Assembly: GCA_913063405.1 (NCBI GenBank)
Contig: CAJXZB010000002.1
Span: 62,001 to 126,000, forward strand
Direction of reading: 5' to 3'
Source of the DNA: an uncultured Ulvibacter sp.
GTDB taxonomy: Bacteria > Bacteroidota > Bacteroidia > Flavobacteriales > Flavobacteriaceae
DNA length: 64,000 bases
Shown here piece after piece: positions 1 through 8,455 of this stretch. Numbering within the stretch: the stretch's first letter is position 1; each line of letters begins with the position of its first letter. The notes under the pieces are model-generated. The model was given only the letters and a program-made list of their open reading frames with translations, was not told the origin of the DNA and did not search any database. The translations under genes and the position numbers were made by a program.

Positions 1-1
1 A

Positions 2-421
2 GCACAATCTGTAATTCCAGGAATGAAAGACTCTGGTTATGGCCGTATTATTAACGTAATCTCAACTTCAGTAAAACAACCTATCGAAGGCCTTGGCGTA
101 AGCAATACGATTCGTGGAGCAGTCGCCAATTGGAGTAAAACCTTAGCGACCGAGGTTGGTCCTTTTGGGATTACTGTGAATAATGTTTTACCTGGTGCCA
201 CAGCTACGGAAAGGCTTACCGACATCCTGCACAACGTTGCCAAAAAAATAAACGGTTCCTTTGAAGAGGCAGAAGCAATGATGAAGAGTGTGGCTCCAGC
301 TAAACGTTTTGCACAACCCGAAGAAATAGCATACGCTATTGCCTTTCTAGCAAGTGAAGCTGCCAGTTATATTAATGGAATTAATCTTCCAGTGGATGGC
401 GGGCGCACAAAAAGTTTGTAA
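2..421 (+). CDS. SDR family oxidoreductase (5' end outside window)
   Basis: This is the C-terminal part of a short-chain dehydrogenase/reductase; the reading frame is open from base 2, so the true start lies upstream of the window. The visible 139 residues hold the segment before the active site (RIINVIST), a shifted Rossmann-fold core, the typical PG motif after strand 6 (NNVLPGATATERL) and the family C-terminus (FLASEAASYINGINLPVDGG). The catalytic Tyr-x-x-x-Lys is not clearly present: at its usual place the sequence reads SNTIRGAVANW, so activity as a normal SDR is uncertain. It ends 9 bp before the ACMSD-like gene, so the two are probably co-transcribed and act in the same catabolic route, perhaps aromatic or tryptophan breakdown. 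Confidence 0.85.
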   Translation, partial: AQSVIPGMKDSGYGRIINVISTSVKQPIEGLGVSNTIRGAVANWSKTLATEVGPFGITVNNVLPGATATERLTDILHNVAKKINGSFEEAEAMMKSVAPAKRFAQPEEIAYAIAFLASEAASYINGINLPVDGGRTKSL

Positions 422-430
422 CTTTAGACT

Positions 431-1513
431 ATGAAACGAAAATTGCGTATTAACGGTCATTCTCATTTACTTCCTTATCCGGAAGAAATTCCTCAATTTA
501 TGAAGGACAAAGGTATCTTTTGGGTTGATAAGGATAGAAAATTTATGCTCCAGAAAGATTGGAGTAGACCTGTAACCGATTCGAGTTTCTTCCTTGATGA
601 AAAGTTAGAGTGGATGGATCGTTTTAAGATTGATCATGCGGTGGTTTTAAATCTATCTCAACTCTACGGAAATGGTCTGCGTGTGGAGGAAATGAAACAA
701 GCATTGCGATTTCAAAACGATTACAATGCTAAAGTTCAACACGATAACCCTTCTAAATTCACTTGTGGTTTTGTAGTGCACCCAGGTTTTGTACGTGGAG
801 CACTATGGGAAATTGAACGCTGTGTTGAAGAATTAGGCTTGCAGCTTTTATGCTTGCCAACTCACTATATGGATACCATTGGTACCTGGCGTTGTATTTT
901 TGATGAAGAAAATGAACCCATTTTTGAAATGGCAAGTAAATATAACCTTGCCGTAGAGATTCATCCTTATGATGGAGAGAAGTTCATTAAGCTTGAGAAT
1001 ACTTCTTGGCGTTTTCATCTCATATGGATGCTGGCTCAGTGCGCCGACGCCTATCACTTTTTAACGCTGAATGGATACGCTGATAAGTACCCTAATATGC
1101 GAACCTGCTTTGCACATGGTGGTCAATTGGCACAAATGAATCTTGGTCGAAGAATACAAGGTTTTGATGGTCGACCAGATCTTTTTGAGGGGAAATCACA
1201 CCCTAGAAAGGCAGTTGGGCATAAAAATATTTTCTTTGACACTTTAGTACACGATACTGGATCCTTAAAATTGGTAGTTGAGAATCAAACTTCCAAACAG
1301 ATTGTTATGGGACTTGATGATCCCTATCCCCTTGGCGAAATGGATAGTGAAGTTCAATCTTCCTACCCAGGAAAGATATTGGATTTGGCAATGGAACGAG
1401 ATATTTTAACCGCAAAAGAATGCGATGCTATCTGGGAGGATAATGTAATTAAATGGCTCTGTGGCGATGACGAGGTCGCAACGCAGAAATTGATTAACCG
1501 AATTCTTGGTTAA
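431..1513 (+). CDS. Amidohydrolase family protein, ACMSD-like decarboxylase
   Basis: A 360-residue metal-dependent TIM-barrel protein of amidohydrolase family 2, closest in pattern to 2-amino-3-carboxymuconate-6-semialdehyde decarboxylase of the kynurenine/3-hydroxyanthranilate pathway. The N-terminal metal motif is NGHSHLLP (His-x-His), a further metal His is in AVEIHPYDG near residue 178, the catalytic His is in CFAHGGQLAQ near 230, and the metal Asp is in MGLDDPYPLG near 295. Length fits the family (about 330-360). The ATG start follows the SDR stop by 9 bp. Family assignment is firm; the exact substrate is an inference from motif and neighbour. Confidence 0.85.
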   Translation: MKRKLRINGHSHLLPYPEEIPQFMKDKGIFWVDKDRKFMLQKDWSRPVTDSSFFLDEKLEWMDRFKIDHAVVLNLSQLYGNGLRVEEMKQALRFQNDYNAKVQHDNPSKFTCGFVVHPGFVRGALWEIERCVEELGLQLLCLPTHYMDTIGTWRCIFDEENEPIFEMASKYNLAVEIHPYDGEKFIKLENTSWRFHLIWMLAQCADAYHFLTLNGYADKYPNMRTCFAHGGQLAQMNLGRRIQGFDGRPDLFEGKSHPRKAVGHKNIFFDTLVHDTGSLKLVVENQTSKQIVMGLDDPYPLGEMDSEVQSSYPGKILDLAMERDILTAKECDAIWEDNVIKWLCGDDEVATQKLINRILG

Positions 1514-1514
1514 T

Positions 1515-2654
1515 ATGACAGAGGTTGCTAGGTTCTATATTCTATCCCACATTTTCATTTCATTTATTGGTGCCGTTTTGCTTATGGCTATATGGTTCAA
1601 TATAAGAACCAGGTTTCAGCAATTACTTGAAGAAGACGAAACACAAAAACGAGTTGACAAGGGATTGCTAAATTTAAGTTTCGCTATGCTTATATGGGTT
1701 TTTGCGGGCTGTTGGACTTATATTGGAACCATCTTTTCATTTACCGAGACACAAGGATATCAATTAGGGTCAAACTTATTCTCGATAGTCAATAATATGT
1801 TTTTGCTATTAGCACTATTCTATTTCTATTACGCGCCTAAATTCATTTACAACAATAAAAAAAATATTAAAAAGATTGTTATCCTAATAATTGTCATTTC
1901 TCTTTTTACTTTTATTCTATCTCCGCTGTTAGGAGAAAATAATGTCATTTATAATTTAAAAATAAGCAGTATACCCGATTTAATCCTTTCTGGTTTCTTA
2001 TGTTATTTGTTGGGTGTTTCTTTTTACAGAACTTTCGCGTATAGAGGATTAAAAGTAGTTGGAGTTATTTCAGTTTTAGTAATACTTTTAACGTTTGTTT
2101 CTCAACTTTCTGAAGTGTTTATAAATTTTGGAAGTGATTTCACAAACAACTTTATTAAAATCTGCGCAAAGACCTCTCTAATTTCCATCTTCTTAGTTTT
2201 GGCTACAACCTGGGTTATAAGATTGGCGAGTATGCCAAAGCCCAATGAGATGTCTATTTCCTTTTTAGATTGGAACTTGATTAAAATCAGTATTCCAACA
2301 AAGGGAATTTTTGACCAAACAATTGATTTTGGATCTAAAACAACCCAATACAAGAACTTACTAAAATTTGCAGTGAGGCGTAAATTTGGTGAAGGTGACA
2401 CCCAAACCATACTTGTAAACTTAGGCGGAGAAATTACAAATCAAACCTACCTAACCCGTATTATTGAAAACTTGAACAGTATTCTTCCCTTGAATACAGC
2501 TCAAAAATTAGAACGAAGAGATCTTTTCACATTTATTGGTGAGAGTAAGTACCAACTTAGGATAATTCCTGAAAACATCGATTTTGATAGATCTCTACTA
2601 GAAGACTTCTCTAAAAGCATTGAAAACAACGAGTATGCAGAACTTTGTAATTAA
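1515..2654 (+). CDS. Seven-TM membrane protein with C-terminal soluble domain, unknown function
   Basis: Not recognised. I prefer the ATG at 1515, one base after the previous stop, over a TTG at 1506 inside the previous gene. The 379-residue protein has about seven hydrophobic helices in residues 5-235, then a soluble C-terminal half of about 145 residues beginning near the motif SFLDWNLIKISIPTKG. The architecture resembles the membrane-sensor half of some Bacteroidota signalling proteins, but no kinase motifs (H box, N box, G box) are visible. The C-terminal part contains a well-formed alternating pattern (ILVNLGG, LTRIIENLNSI) suggesting an alpha/beta domain. It directly follows the amidohydrolase gene but does not look catabolic. 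Confidence 0.6.
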   Translation: MTEVARFYILSHIFISFIGAVLLMAIWFNIRTRFQQLLEEDETQKRVDKGLLNLSFAMLIWVFAGCWTYIGTIFSFTETQGYQLGSNLFSIVNNMFLLLALFYFYYAPKFIYNNKKNIKKIVILIIVISLFTFILSPLLGENNVIYNLKISSIPDLILSGFLCYLLGVSFYRTFAYRGLKVVGVISVLVILLTFVSQLSEVFINFGSDFTNNFIKICAKTSLISIFLVLATTWVIRLASMPKPNEMSISFLDWNLIKISIPTKGIFDQTIDFGSKTTQYKNLLKFAVRRKFGEGDTQTILVNLGGEITNQTYLTRIIENLNSILPLNTAQKLERRDLFTFIGESKYQLRIIPENIDFDRSLLEDFSKSIENNEYAELCN

Positions 2655-2768
2655 TTGTAACCCTAAGTGCAGATAGGCACAATCTCATATTTTTTATTAC
2701 AATTTGAAACTCCAGTTTCTGGCCAGAAAACTCCCCATTACCTTGCTCAAAAGTTAAGATAAATACTT

Positions 2769-4325
2769 ATGAGCTCTATATCCAGTAAATTACCTAAAAC
2801 CGAAGTATTCGGACATCCAAAAGGATTGTTATACTTATTCTTTGCAGAATTATGGGAACGATTTTCCTTTTACGGAATGCGAGCTCTACTTGTATTATAT
2901 ATGACCAAACATCTTTTGTTCGATGATGACATGGCCTTTGGTGTATATGCGGCCTATATGTCTTTGGTATATGTTACTCCAATGATTGGTGGAATACTTG
3001 CTGATAAAATTTTAGGTTTTAGAAAAGCAATTCTCCTCGGCGGTATTCTTATGGCATTTGGGCATTTCTTCCTTACAATTGAACATCCAGTATTCTTTTA
3101 TGGTTCATTAGGACTTATTATTGTGGGTAACGGCTTCTTTAAGCCAAACATCTCTTCATTTGTAGGTGAATTGTATGAACAGGGTGATGCCCGACGTGAC
3201 AGTGGTTTTACTATTTTTTACCTCGGAATAAATTTAGGTGCGGCAATCGCTCCTTTGGCCTGCGCATGGTTTGCTGAAAACTATGGCTGGCATTACGGAT
3301 TTGTACTAGCCGGAATAGGAATGTTACTGGGCCTTTTTGTTTTTCAGAAGGGATTAAAAGGAAATGCTTTTGAAGGAAAAGGTTTAACCCCAAATGAAGA
3401 AAACTATCAATCTAAAACCTTCGGAATGAAAAAAGGGCAATTAATTATTGTTCTTTCTTTTCTCATAGTTCCGTTGTTTGCCTTAATTGTTAAATTTCAT
3501 CAGTACGAACATTATCTTGTCTGGGTGGTTTCCACCTTTTTAATTTACTACATATTCAACATTCTCAATAAAGTAAGTTCCATTGAGAAAAAACGACTAT
3601 TAGTTGCAGTTTACTTTACGGTTTTATACACCTTATTCTCTGCAATTTTTGAACAAGCGGGTAGTTCTCTAACCTTATTTGCCGACCGAAATGTAAACTT
3701 GGTTGGGATGGATGCTGCGGGGACCAATAGCATTAATGCTGGTTTTATAATGCTCTTTGCAATCCCATTTTCGTTGCTCTGGCCTTTCTTAAACAAACGT
3801 AAAAAAAACCCTAACTCGCCTATTAAATTTGGATTCGGACTGTTATTTCTTGGGCTAGGGTTTATAGTTTTTGCCATGTCTGCACATAGTACAGATGATT
3901 TTGCAAGAACCTCAATGTCCTACTTAGTTATTGGTTACCTAGTTCTAACGATTGGTGAGTTGTTTTTATCGCCTATTGGGCTTTCAAAAATGACCGAATT
4001 ATCTCCACTAAAATATATTGCCTTTATTATGGGCGTTTGGTTTTCGGCTAATTTTTATGGACATTATTTTGCTGGAAAAATCGCCAAACTTACAACAGTG
4101 GCAGAAGGAGAAATAAATATGTTTTCTAAGGGTTTATTCGGAAAAATTGTTGAAGCTGTAACTGGCCTAACTCCAGAAATTGCTATGAACGGAAGCGAAG
4201 CATTTCAGCAATTATTTTCGTACGTATCTGTCTATGCTAGTTTTGGATTCATAAGTATAATTGTCGGTATATTTGCAATACTCCTTTCGCCAATAATTAA
4301 AAAAATGATGGCGGGGATTCATTAA
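2769..4325 (+). CDS. POT/PTR family proton-dependent oligopeptide transporter
   Basis: A 518-residue inner-membrane MFS transporter that imports di- and tripeptides with protons. The POT signature ELWERFSFYGMRALL is at residues 27-41, giving the ExxER(F) motif, and the second PTR signature (FTIFYLGINLGAAIAPL) lies near 150-166. Twelve to fourteen hydrophobic helices cover the full length, matching the usual 450-520 residues. It stands 114 bp after the previous gene and 10 bp before the O-methyltransferase, so it may share a transcript with the latter. Confidence 0.93.
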   Translation: MSSISSKLPKTEVFGHPKGLLYLFFAELWERFSFYGMRALLVLYMTKHLLFDDDMAFGVYAAYMSLVYVTPMIGGILADKILGFRKAILLGGILMAFGHFFLTIEHPVFFYGSLGLIIVGNGFFKPNISSFVGELYEQGDARRDSGFTIFYLGINLGAAIAPLACAWFAENYGWHYGFVLAGIGMLLGLFVFQKGLKGNAFEGKGLTPNEENYQSKTFGMKKGQLIIVLSFLIVPLFALIVKFHQYEHYLVWVVSTFLIYYIFNILNKVSSIEKKRLLVAVYFTVLYTLFSAIFEQAGSSLTLFADRNVNLVGMDAAGTNSINAGFIMLFAIPFSLLWPFLNKRKKNPNSPIKFGFGLLFLGLGFIVFAMSAHSTDDFARTSMSYLVIGYLVLTIGELFLSPIGLSKMTELSPLKYIAFIMGVWFSANFYGHYFAGKIAKLTTVAEGEINMFSKGLFGKIVEAVTGLTPEIAMNGSEAFQQLFSYVSVYASFGFISIIVGIFAILLSPIIKKMMAGIH

Positions 4326-4335
4326 AAAATATTCT

Positions 4336-4977
4336 ATGGATTTCCTTCCTGAAAAAATCAATGACTATGTAATTGCACACTCCCAAGCGGAGCCAGGCTT
4401 GCTGCAAGAATTAAGTCGGGAAACTTGGCAAAAAGTATTGCAACCAAGAATGCTCAGTGGACACTTACAAGGAAGAGTCTTGAGCATGCTTTCAAAGTTG
4501 ATTCATCCAAAAACCATTTTGGAAATTGGAACATACACAGGCTATTCTGCCCTATGTCTAGCTGAAGGAATGCAGAAAAATGGTGAATTGCACACCATTG
4601 ATATAAATGAAGAACTATACGATTTTCAGAGAAGATACTTTGATACTTCGGATTATGGTTCACAGATCGTTCAGCATACGGGAAATGCTTTGGAAATAAT
4701 TCCGAAGCTTGACAAGGCATTCGATCTCGTATTTATAGACGCGGATAAAAGAAACTATCCAAACTACTTAGAAATTCTACTTCCGAAATTAACATCAGGA
4801 GCAGTAATATTGAGTGATAATGTATTATGGAGCGGGAAAATTGTTGAGCCAGTAGAAAATGACGACCTTGACACCAAGGCGTTGTTGATCTACAACCAAT
4901 TACTAAATGACCATCCTCAACTTGAAACAGTTCTACTACCTATTAGAGATGGGTTGACCGTTTCAAGAGTCCGTTAA
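4336..4977 (+). CDS. Class I SAM-dependent O-methyltransferase (COMT/CCoAOMT-like)
   Basis: A 213-residue cytoplasmic methyltransferase of the catechol/caffeoyl-CoA O-methyltransferase family. SAM motif I is ILEIGTYTGYSALCLAEG (about residues 57-74), the acidic ribose-binding residue is in HTIDINEEL, and the metal-binding Asp cluster appears as LVFIDADKRNY and ILSDNVLWSGK. The family uses a divalent metal to methylate catechol-type hydroxyls; the substrate here is unknown. The stop codon overlaps the convergent response-regulator gene by 4 bp. Confidence 0.9.
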   Translation: MDFLPEKINDYVIAHSQAEPGLLQELSRETWQKVLQPRMLSGHLQGRVLSMLSKLIHPKTILEIGTYTGYSALCLAEGMQKNGELHTIDINEELYDFQRRYFDTSDYGSQIVQHTGNALEIIPKLDKAFDLVFIDADKRNYPNYLEILLPKLTSGAVILSDNVLWSGKIVEPVENDDLDTKALLIYNQLLNDHPQLETVLLPIRDGLTVSRVR

Positions 4978-5612
4978 GGTTTGAATATTTTATTTTTTAT
5001 TGCATAAATTACTAGTCCTGTTCGGTTTCTTAGATTGAGTTTATCAAAAAGCACATCACGATATCCTTCAATTGTTTTTGGGCTTAAACACATAATATCA
5101 GCAATCTCTCTATACGTTTTTTCGGTACAAGCATGCTGAATAAATTCAATTTCACGTTCTTTTAGGTTAGCCACGCTCCCCTCTTTGGGCCGTAACGAAT
5201 CGACTAAAATCTTTGCTATGGTATTTGTATGAAAATACCCGTTTTCGATAACTTCGAGCAAGGCTTCTTGTAATTCAGCTTTCTTCACATCCTTCATTAA
5301 ATATCCCTTGGCTCCAGCACGCAACATTTTTAGGATAGTCATTTCGTCTTCTTCAATAGACAGTGCCAGCACTTTGACATCTGGAAAATGTTCCTTTAAA
5401 TGAGCGGTGGTTTCAATACCATTTAAAATTGGCATATTAACATCCATTAGAACAACATCGGGAATATTTTTATTATTCTTAAATTGCTGAATTAATTCCT
5501 GCCCATTCTTACATAAATACAACACTTCAAATTGATCAAAGGCATCAACTAACCCACCTATTGCCTGTGAAAGGAGCATATGATCATCTACAACTACTAC
5601 TGAATATTTCAT
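4974..5612 (-). CDS. NarL/LuxR-type DNA-binding response regulator
   Basis: A 212-residue two-component regulator. The N-terminal receiver domain shows the acidic pair (VVVDDHML), the phospho-acceptor Asp (DVVLMDVNMP, about residue 57), the conserved Ser/Thr region (VLALSIEEDE) and Lys (YLMKDVKKAE). The C-terminal LuxR helix-turn-helix is at about 145-205 (REIADIMCLSPKTIEGYRD). It is the last gene of a four-gene minus-strand unit and starts 5 bp after the histidine kinase stop, which is its obvious partner. Target promoters are not known; a perfect-arm repeat near 7647 is one candidate. Confidence 0.93.
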   Translation of the reverse strand: MKYSVVVVDDHMLLSQAIGGLVDAFDQFEVLYLCKNGQELIQQFKNNKNIPDVVLMDVNMPILNGIETTAHLKEHFPDVKVLALSIEEDEMTILKMLRAGAKGYLMKDVKKAELQEALLEVIENGYFHTNTIAKILVDSLRPKEGSVANLKEREIEFIQHACTEKTYREIADIMCLSPKTIEGYRDVLFDKLNLRNRTGLVIYAIKNKIFKP

Positions 5613-5617
5613 AACAA

Positions 5618-6379
5618 TTAAATTTTATAAATTAAAGAGAAGCGAGTTCCCTTACCTTCTTGCGAATTGATCACCACCTTGGCGCCTATAAGTTTTGCCC
5701 GGTTATATATATTACTCAAACCAATACCTTTAAAAGAGTGAATCTTTGAAGCATCAAAGCCAACTCCATTATCCTCAGCATTTATTTTTAAGGTATGGTC
5801 TTCATAATTAACCTCAACATTAAGTTTTGTGGCCTTAGAATGCTTTATTGTATTGGTAAAAAACTCTTGTAACATCCTAAATATAATGAGCTCAATTTTA
5901 CTATCAATAGCAAAGTAATTCACTGAACAATTCATAGTAGCCTCCAAATACCTAAGCCTTGTAAAGCGCTCAGTCTCCATCTGCAATGCCTCTACTAATG
6001 TGAGGTTAATTAAGGTATCCGGGTTTATCAACTTCGATAAACTTCTAAGTTCATTGAGGCTTTTCCCAACAGTTTCTATCGCTTCGTCAATTGCAGCCGG
6101 ATCATCCTTAGCATTTTGCATTTGTATTTTAGACAAAGTAAGTAATTGCCCAATATTATCGTGCAGTTCCCAACTTATATTCCGTAGGGTATCTTCCTTT
6201 ATCTCAATTTGAGTCTCAATAATTTCTTCCTTAAACCTGTTCTCTGAGTCTTGTTGCTCCCTCAATAATTTATTTTTTCTTTTCTGAAAAATAGAAAATA
6301 AAAGAATTATTGTTAGCGCTAAACAAAATGCAATTATTGAAAAGACAATTAAAAATGATTTTACCTCTTCTTCGCCCAT
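5618..6379 (-). CDS. Sensor histidine kinase, HisKA_3/NarX type, lacking its own sensor domain
   Basis: A short kinase of about 253 residues. I choose the second ATG (at 6379, MGEEEVKS) over an upstream one at 6400 because it overlaps the previous gene least. One TM helix (about 10-32) is followed by a coiled coil, the phospho-acceptor box NISWELHDNIGQLLTLSK, the N box (EFFTNTIKHSKA) and a G box (DNGVGFDASK, GIGLSNIYNRAKLIG). It has no extracellular or PAS sensor, so signal input probably comes from the 6-7 TM protein whose gene overlaps its start. It should phosphorylate the adjacent NarL-type regulator. Confidence 0.9.
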   Translation of the reverse strand: MGEEEVKSFLIVFSIIAFCLALTIILLFSIFQKRKNKLLREQQDSENRFKEEIIETQIEIKEDTLRNISWELHDNIGQLLTLSKIQMQNAKDDPAAIDEAIETVGKSLNELRSLSKLINPDTLINLTLVEALQMETERFTRLRYLEATMNCSVNYFAIDSKIELIIFRMLQEFFTNTIKHSKATKLNVEVNYEDHTLKINAEDNGVGFDASKIHSFKGIGLSNIYNRAKLIGAKVVINSQEGKGTRFSLIYKI

Positions 6380-6975
6380 AGAAATCCAATTATATAACAA
6401 CCATACAAAATTATATTGAGACTCAATAAAATAATTGTTTTACTCATACCCTCAATAACTAAGTATTTAGATAATAGTATTAAAGGAATTATACCCATAT
6501 AAAAAAGTAAAAGACCAGTTGAGACCCAAAAACTCAATTTATTTTTAACAACTAAAATCTCATTACTACTGAGTAATTGATAAAAGTGGAAAAAAGTTAA
6601 TACCAATAAACTTATTGCTCCTGTGATAAACGAATATCCTTGATTGCTTAATTCCTTTGGAAAAATATACGTTAACAACGTAATACTGGTAAATAATACA
6701 ATAAAAAAAACAACTATTCTCTTGACTAATTTTTTTTCTAAAACATTATAATACCAATAAAAATAAAACAGAAAGCTAATTACTGAATAAATCCCATGCC
6801 ACCATTCTAAATTTATTAAAAAACAAGTGTTTAATATAAGGTTAACTGCCTCAACAATAAAAGTATACCATAATAATAAAAGAAAATATTTTTCTCTATA
6901 AAAAACTAATTTTTTATAATTTAACACCCCAACAATAGCAGCAATTAATTGTATAATTGGAAAAAAATATGACAT
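6361..6975 (-). CDS. Polytopic membrane protein, putative sensor subunit of the adjacent kinase
   Basis: A 204-residue protein made almost wholly of six or seven hydrophobic helices joined by short loops, with no catalytic motif. No family recognised. Its stop overlaps the kinase start region, a sign of translational coupling, and the product could act as the missing membrane sensor of the kinase. The base composition is very AT-rich even for this genome. Role is inferred from position and topology only. Confidence 0.65.
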   Translation of the reverse strand: MSYFFPIIQLIAAIVGVLNYKKLVFYREKYFLLLLWYTFIVEAVNLILNTCFLINLEWWHGIYSVISFLFYFYWYYNVLEKKLVKRIVVFFIVLFTSITLLTYIFPKELSNQGYSFITGAISLLVLTFFHFYQLLSSNEILVVKNKLSFWVSTGLLLFYMGIIPLILLSKYLVIEGMSKTIILLSLNIILYGCYIIGFLWAKKR

Positions 6976-6989
6976 TGGAGATTATAAAG

Positions 6990-7484
6990 TTATAATGCGT
7001 TTGGTGGAATTCCGCCTGTACCATAATTCAATGCGTCTATCCCTTCAATGTTTTCTTCTGTGGGTAAAAAGGGGACAAATCCTTGCCTAATGGGCGAGCC
7101 TTCTTGCGTTGAAGAGGTTGGAACAAAGAAAACCGTACTCAATCCAGGTTGTGGATATCCTCCTTCTTCTGGATATACACCCAAATAGATTCGAATTCCC
7201 AAATCGGTTTTTCCTAATTTTTTACCTTCCGCCTTTACATACCTTAAATATTGGTCAATTGTTTCCAACGAAAACCAAAAATCACGAGTATCCTCGAATC
7301 CTAGGCCCTCTGTTAATATTGGAGTGCGTGATCGTTGGTATGCTTCCTCAAGAATTTTTGCTTCTTCAAAAGTAATCGTTTGCTCTGGCGGTGAGGTGTC
7401 CCCTCCTTTTAAAATCGTCCAAAAAAGAAAGGCGATTATCAACAATAATATAATGATAATAGGTCTACTATACCGATTTTCCAT
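6990..7484 (-). CDS. Membrane-anchored periplasmic protein, unknown function
   Basis: A 164-residue protein with one N-terminal TM helix (residues 7-25) that lacks a clear cleavage site, followed by a soluble domain of about 135 residues (from TFEEAKILEEAYQRSR). It is Pro/Gly-rich near the C-terminus (GGIPPNAL). No known domain recognised. It is the first gene of the minus-strand unit with the polytopic protein, kinase and regulator, 14 bp upstream of the polytopic gene, so it may be a target or accessory of that signalling system. Confidence 0.6.
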   Translation of the reverse strand: MENRYSRPIIIILLLIIAFLFWTILKGGDTSPPEQTITFEEAKILEEAYQRSRTPILTEGLGFEDTRDFWFSLETIDQYLRYVKAEGKKLGKTDLGIRIYLGVYPEEGGYPQPGLSTVFFVPTSSTQEGSPIRQGFVPFLPTEENIEGIDALNYGTGGIPPNAL

Positions 7485-7941
7485 AATAATGAGTTTTTAA
7501 GGTTTATATAAAATTAGAGATAATAATTTAAAGAATGTAAACACACTTCAAAAATACCTCACAACAAGTTCCTTTAATTTAACAAGTCATAAACAAATAA
7601 CGCACAAAGCTTAACATTAATCGCGGAGTAAAACACTTTTAAATAAAGGGGGTAAACCCCTATTCCTCTTTACATTCCCACCTAAACTTTTTTAAGCCTT
7701 AAACCCTATAAAATTCAAAGGGCTTACCATTTTGAATATCAGTCTTTTAGCTCTTGCAAGAGGCCAGCCTTCGTCGCAACTCTGCCTCAACGAGTTCAAT
7801 AAAATATATGACTCTAGAGAATAGCTAATGTTACATCTGTTAGTAAGACTGTTACAAAATTGATACAACATTTCCACGAACCTAGATAATTTTGAAACTC
7901 ACAATAGCTATTAATACTAGTAACCTTTTAAAAACTGAATT
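7485..7941. other. Intergenic region between divergent genes
   Basis: This 457-bp region separates the signalling operon (minus) from the secreted-protein pair (plus). It contains a G/C-armed inverted repeat at 7647-7661 and otherwise AT-rich sequence. A 61-codon minus-strand frame at 7692-7877 looks like chance: no known family, no start context and no neighbour link. Confidence 0.6.
7647..7661. promoter_or_regulatory. Inverted repeat AGGGG-N5-CCCCT, possible operator
   Basis: The site reads AGGGGGTAAACCCCT: arms AGGGG and CCCCT around five bases. In an AT-rich intergenic region such a G/C-armed repeat stands out. It lies between the response-regulator operon and the secreted-protein genes, so a LuxR-type dimer site is a reasonable guess. 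No T-run follows, so it is not a terminator. Confidence 0.35.
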
Positions 7942-8436
7942 ATGAAAAAAACAATGTATGCAATACTCATTGCACTTTTACCAATCACCACGAGCTACGC
8001 TCAAAGTTTGAGCCAGGTGGTTGTTGCAAGCTCAGGAGCCACTATTAGTGGTGCCTCCAATACCTTAAGTTTTACTGCCGGAGAAGCAACCGTTGGAACA
8101 ATTTCCAGTGGTGATTCTTTAGCGCAAGGCTTTTGGCTTGGAGCAATTGTAGAGATTACATTAAGTAACGAAGATTTCACTTTGGAAGTGCAAACCACTG
8201 CATATCCAAATCCCGTGACCGACTATTTGAACCTAAATTTCAATGAATTGGCCGGGCAAGATTTTGAAGTTACCCTTTACAACACTAATGGGAAACAAGT
8301 ATTTCGAAAAGAACTAAAAAATAGTTCTACCAACGAAACACTAGACTTTCAGTCTTATTCCACGGGTATGTACGTGTTAAACATCCTACAACGTGTTACC
8401 AATAAATCAAAAACAATAAAAATAATCAAACAATAA
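7942..8436 (+). CDS. Secreted protein with C-terminal T9SS type A sorting domain
   Basis: A 164-residue exported protein. The signal peptide is residues 1-20 (ends TSYAQ). The C-terminal 80 residues are a type IX secretion sorting domain: TAYPNPVTDYLNLNF, then VTLYNTNGKQVF and YSTGMYVLNIL, ending in IIKQ. The N-terminal mature part is short (about 50 residues, Ser/Gly-rich, with FTAGEATVGTIS), a type common next to collagen-like or tail-fibre-like secreted proteins of Bacteroidota. It is 19 bp upstream of a second secreted protein and probably co-expressed with it. Exact role unknown. Confidence 0.85.
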   Translation: MKKTMYAILIALLPITTSYAQSLSQVVVASSGATISGASNTLSFTAGEATVGTISSGDSLAQGFWLGAIVEITLSNEDFTLEVQTTAYPNPVTDYLNLNFNELAGQDFEVTLYNTNGKQVFRKELKNSSTNETLDFQSYSTGMYVLNILQRVTNKSKTIKIIKQ

Positions 8437-8455
8437 AACAATAAAACCAATAATT

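Noticed and set aside
7692-7877. 61-codon minus-strand frame (MEMLYQFCNSL...)
   Set aside because: No family, no neighbour link, poor start context, in an AT-rich intergenic region; likely chance.
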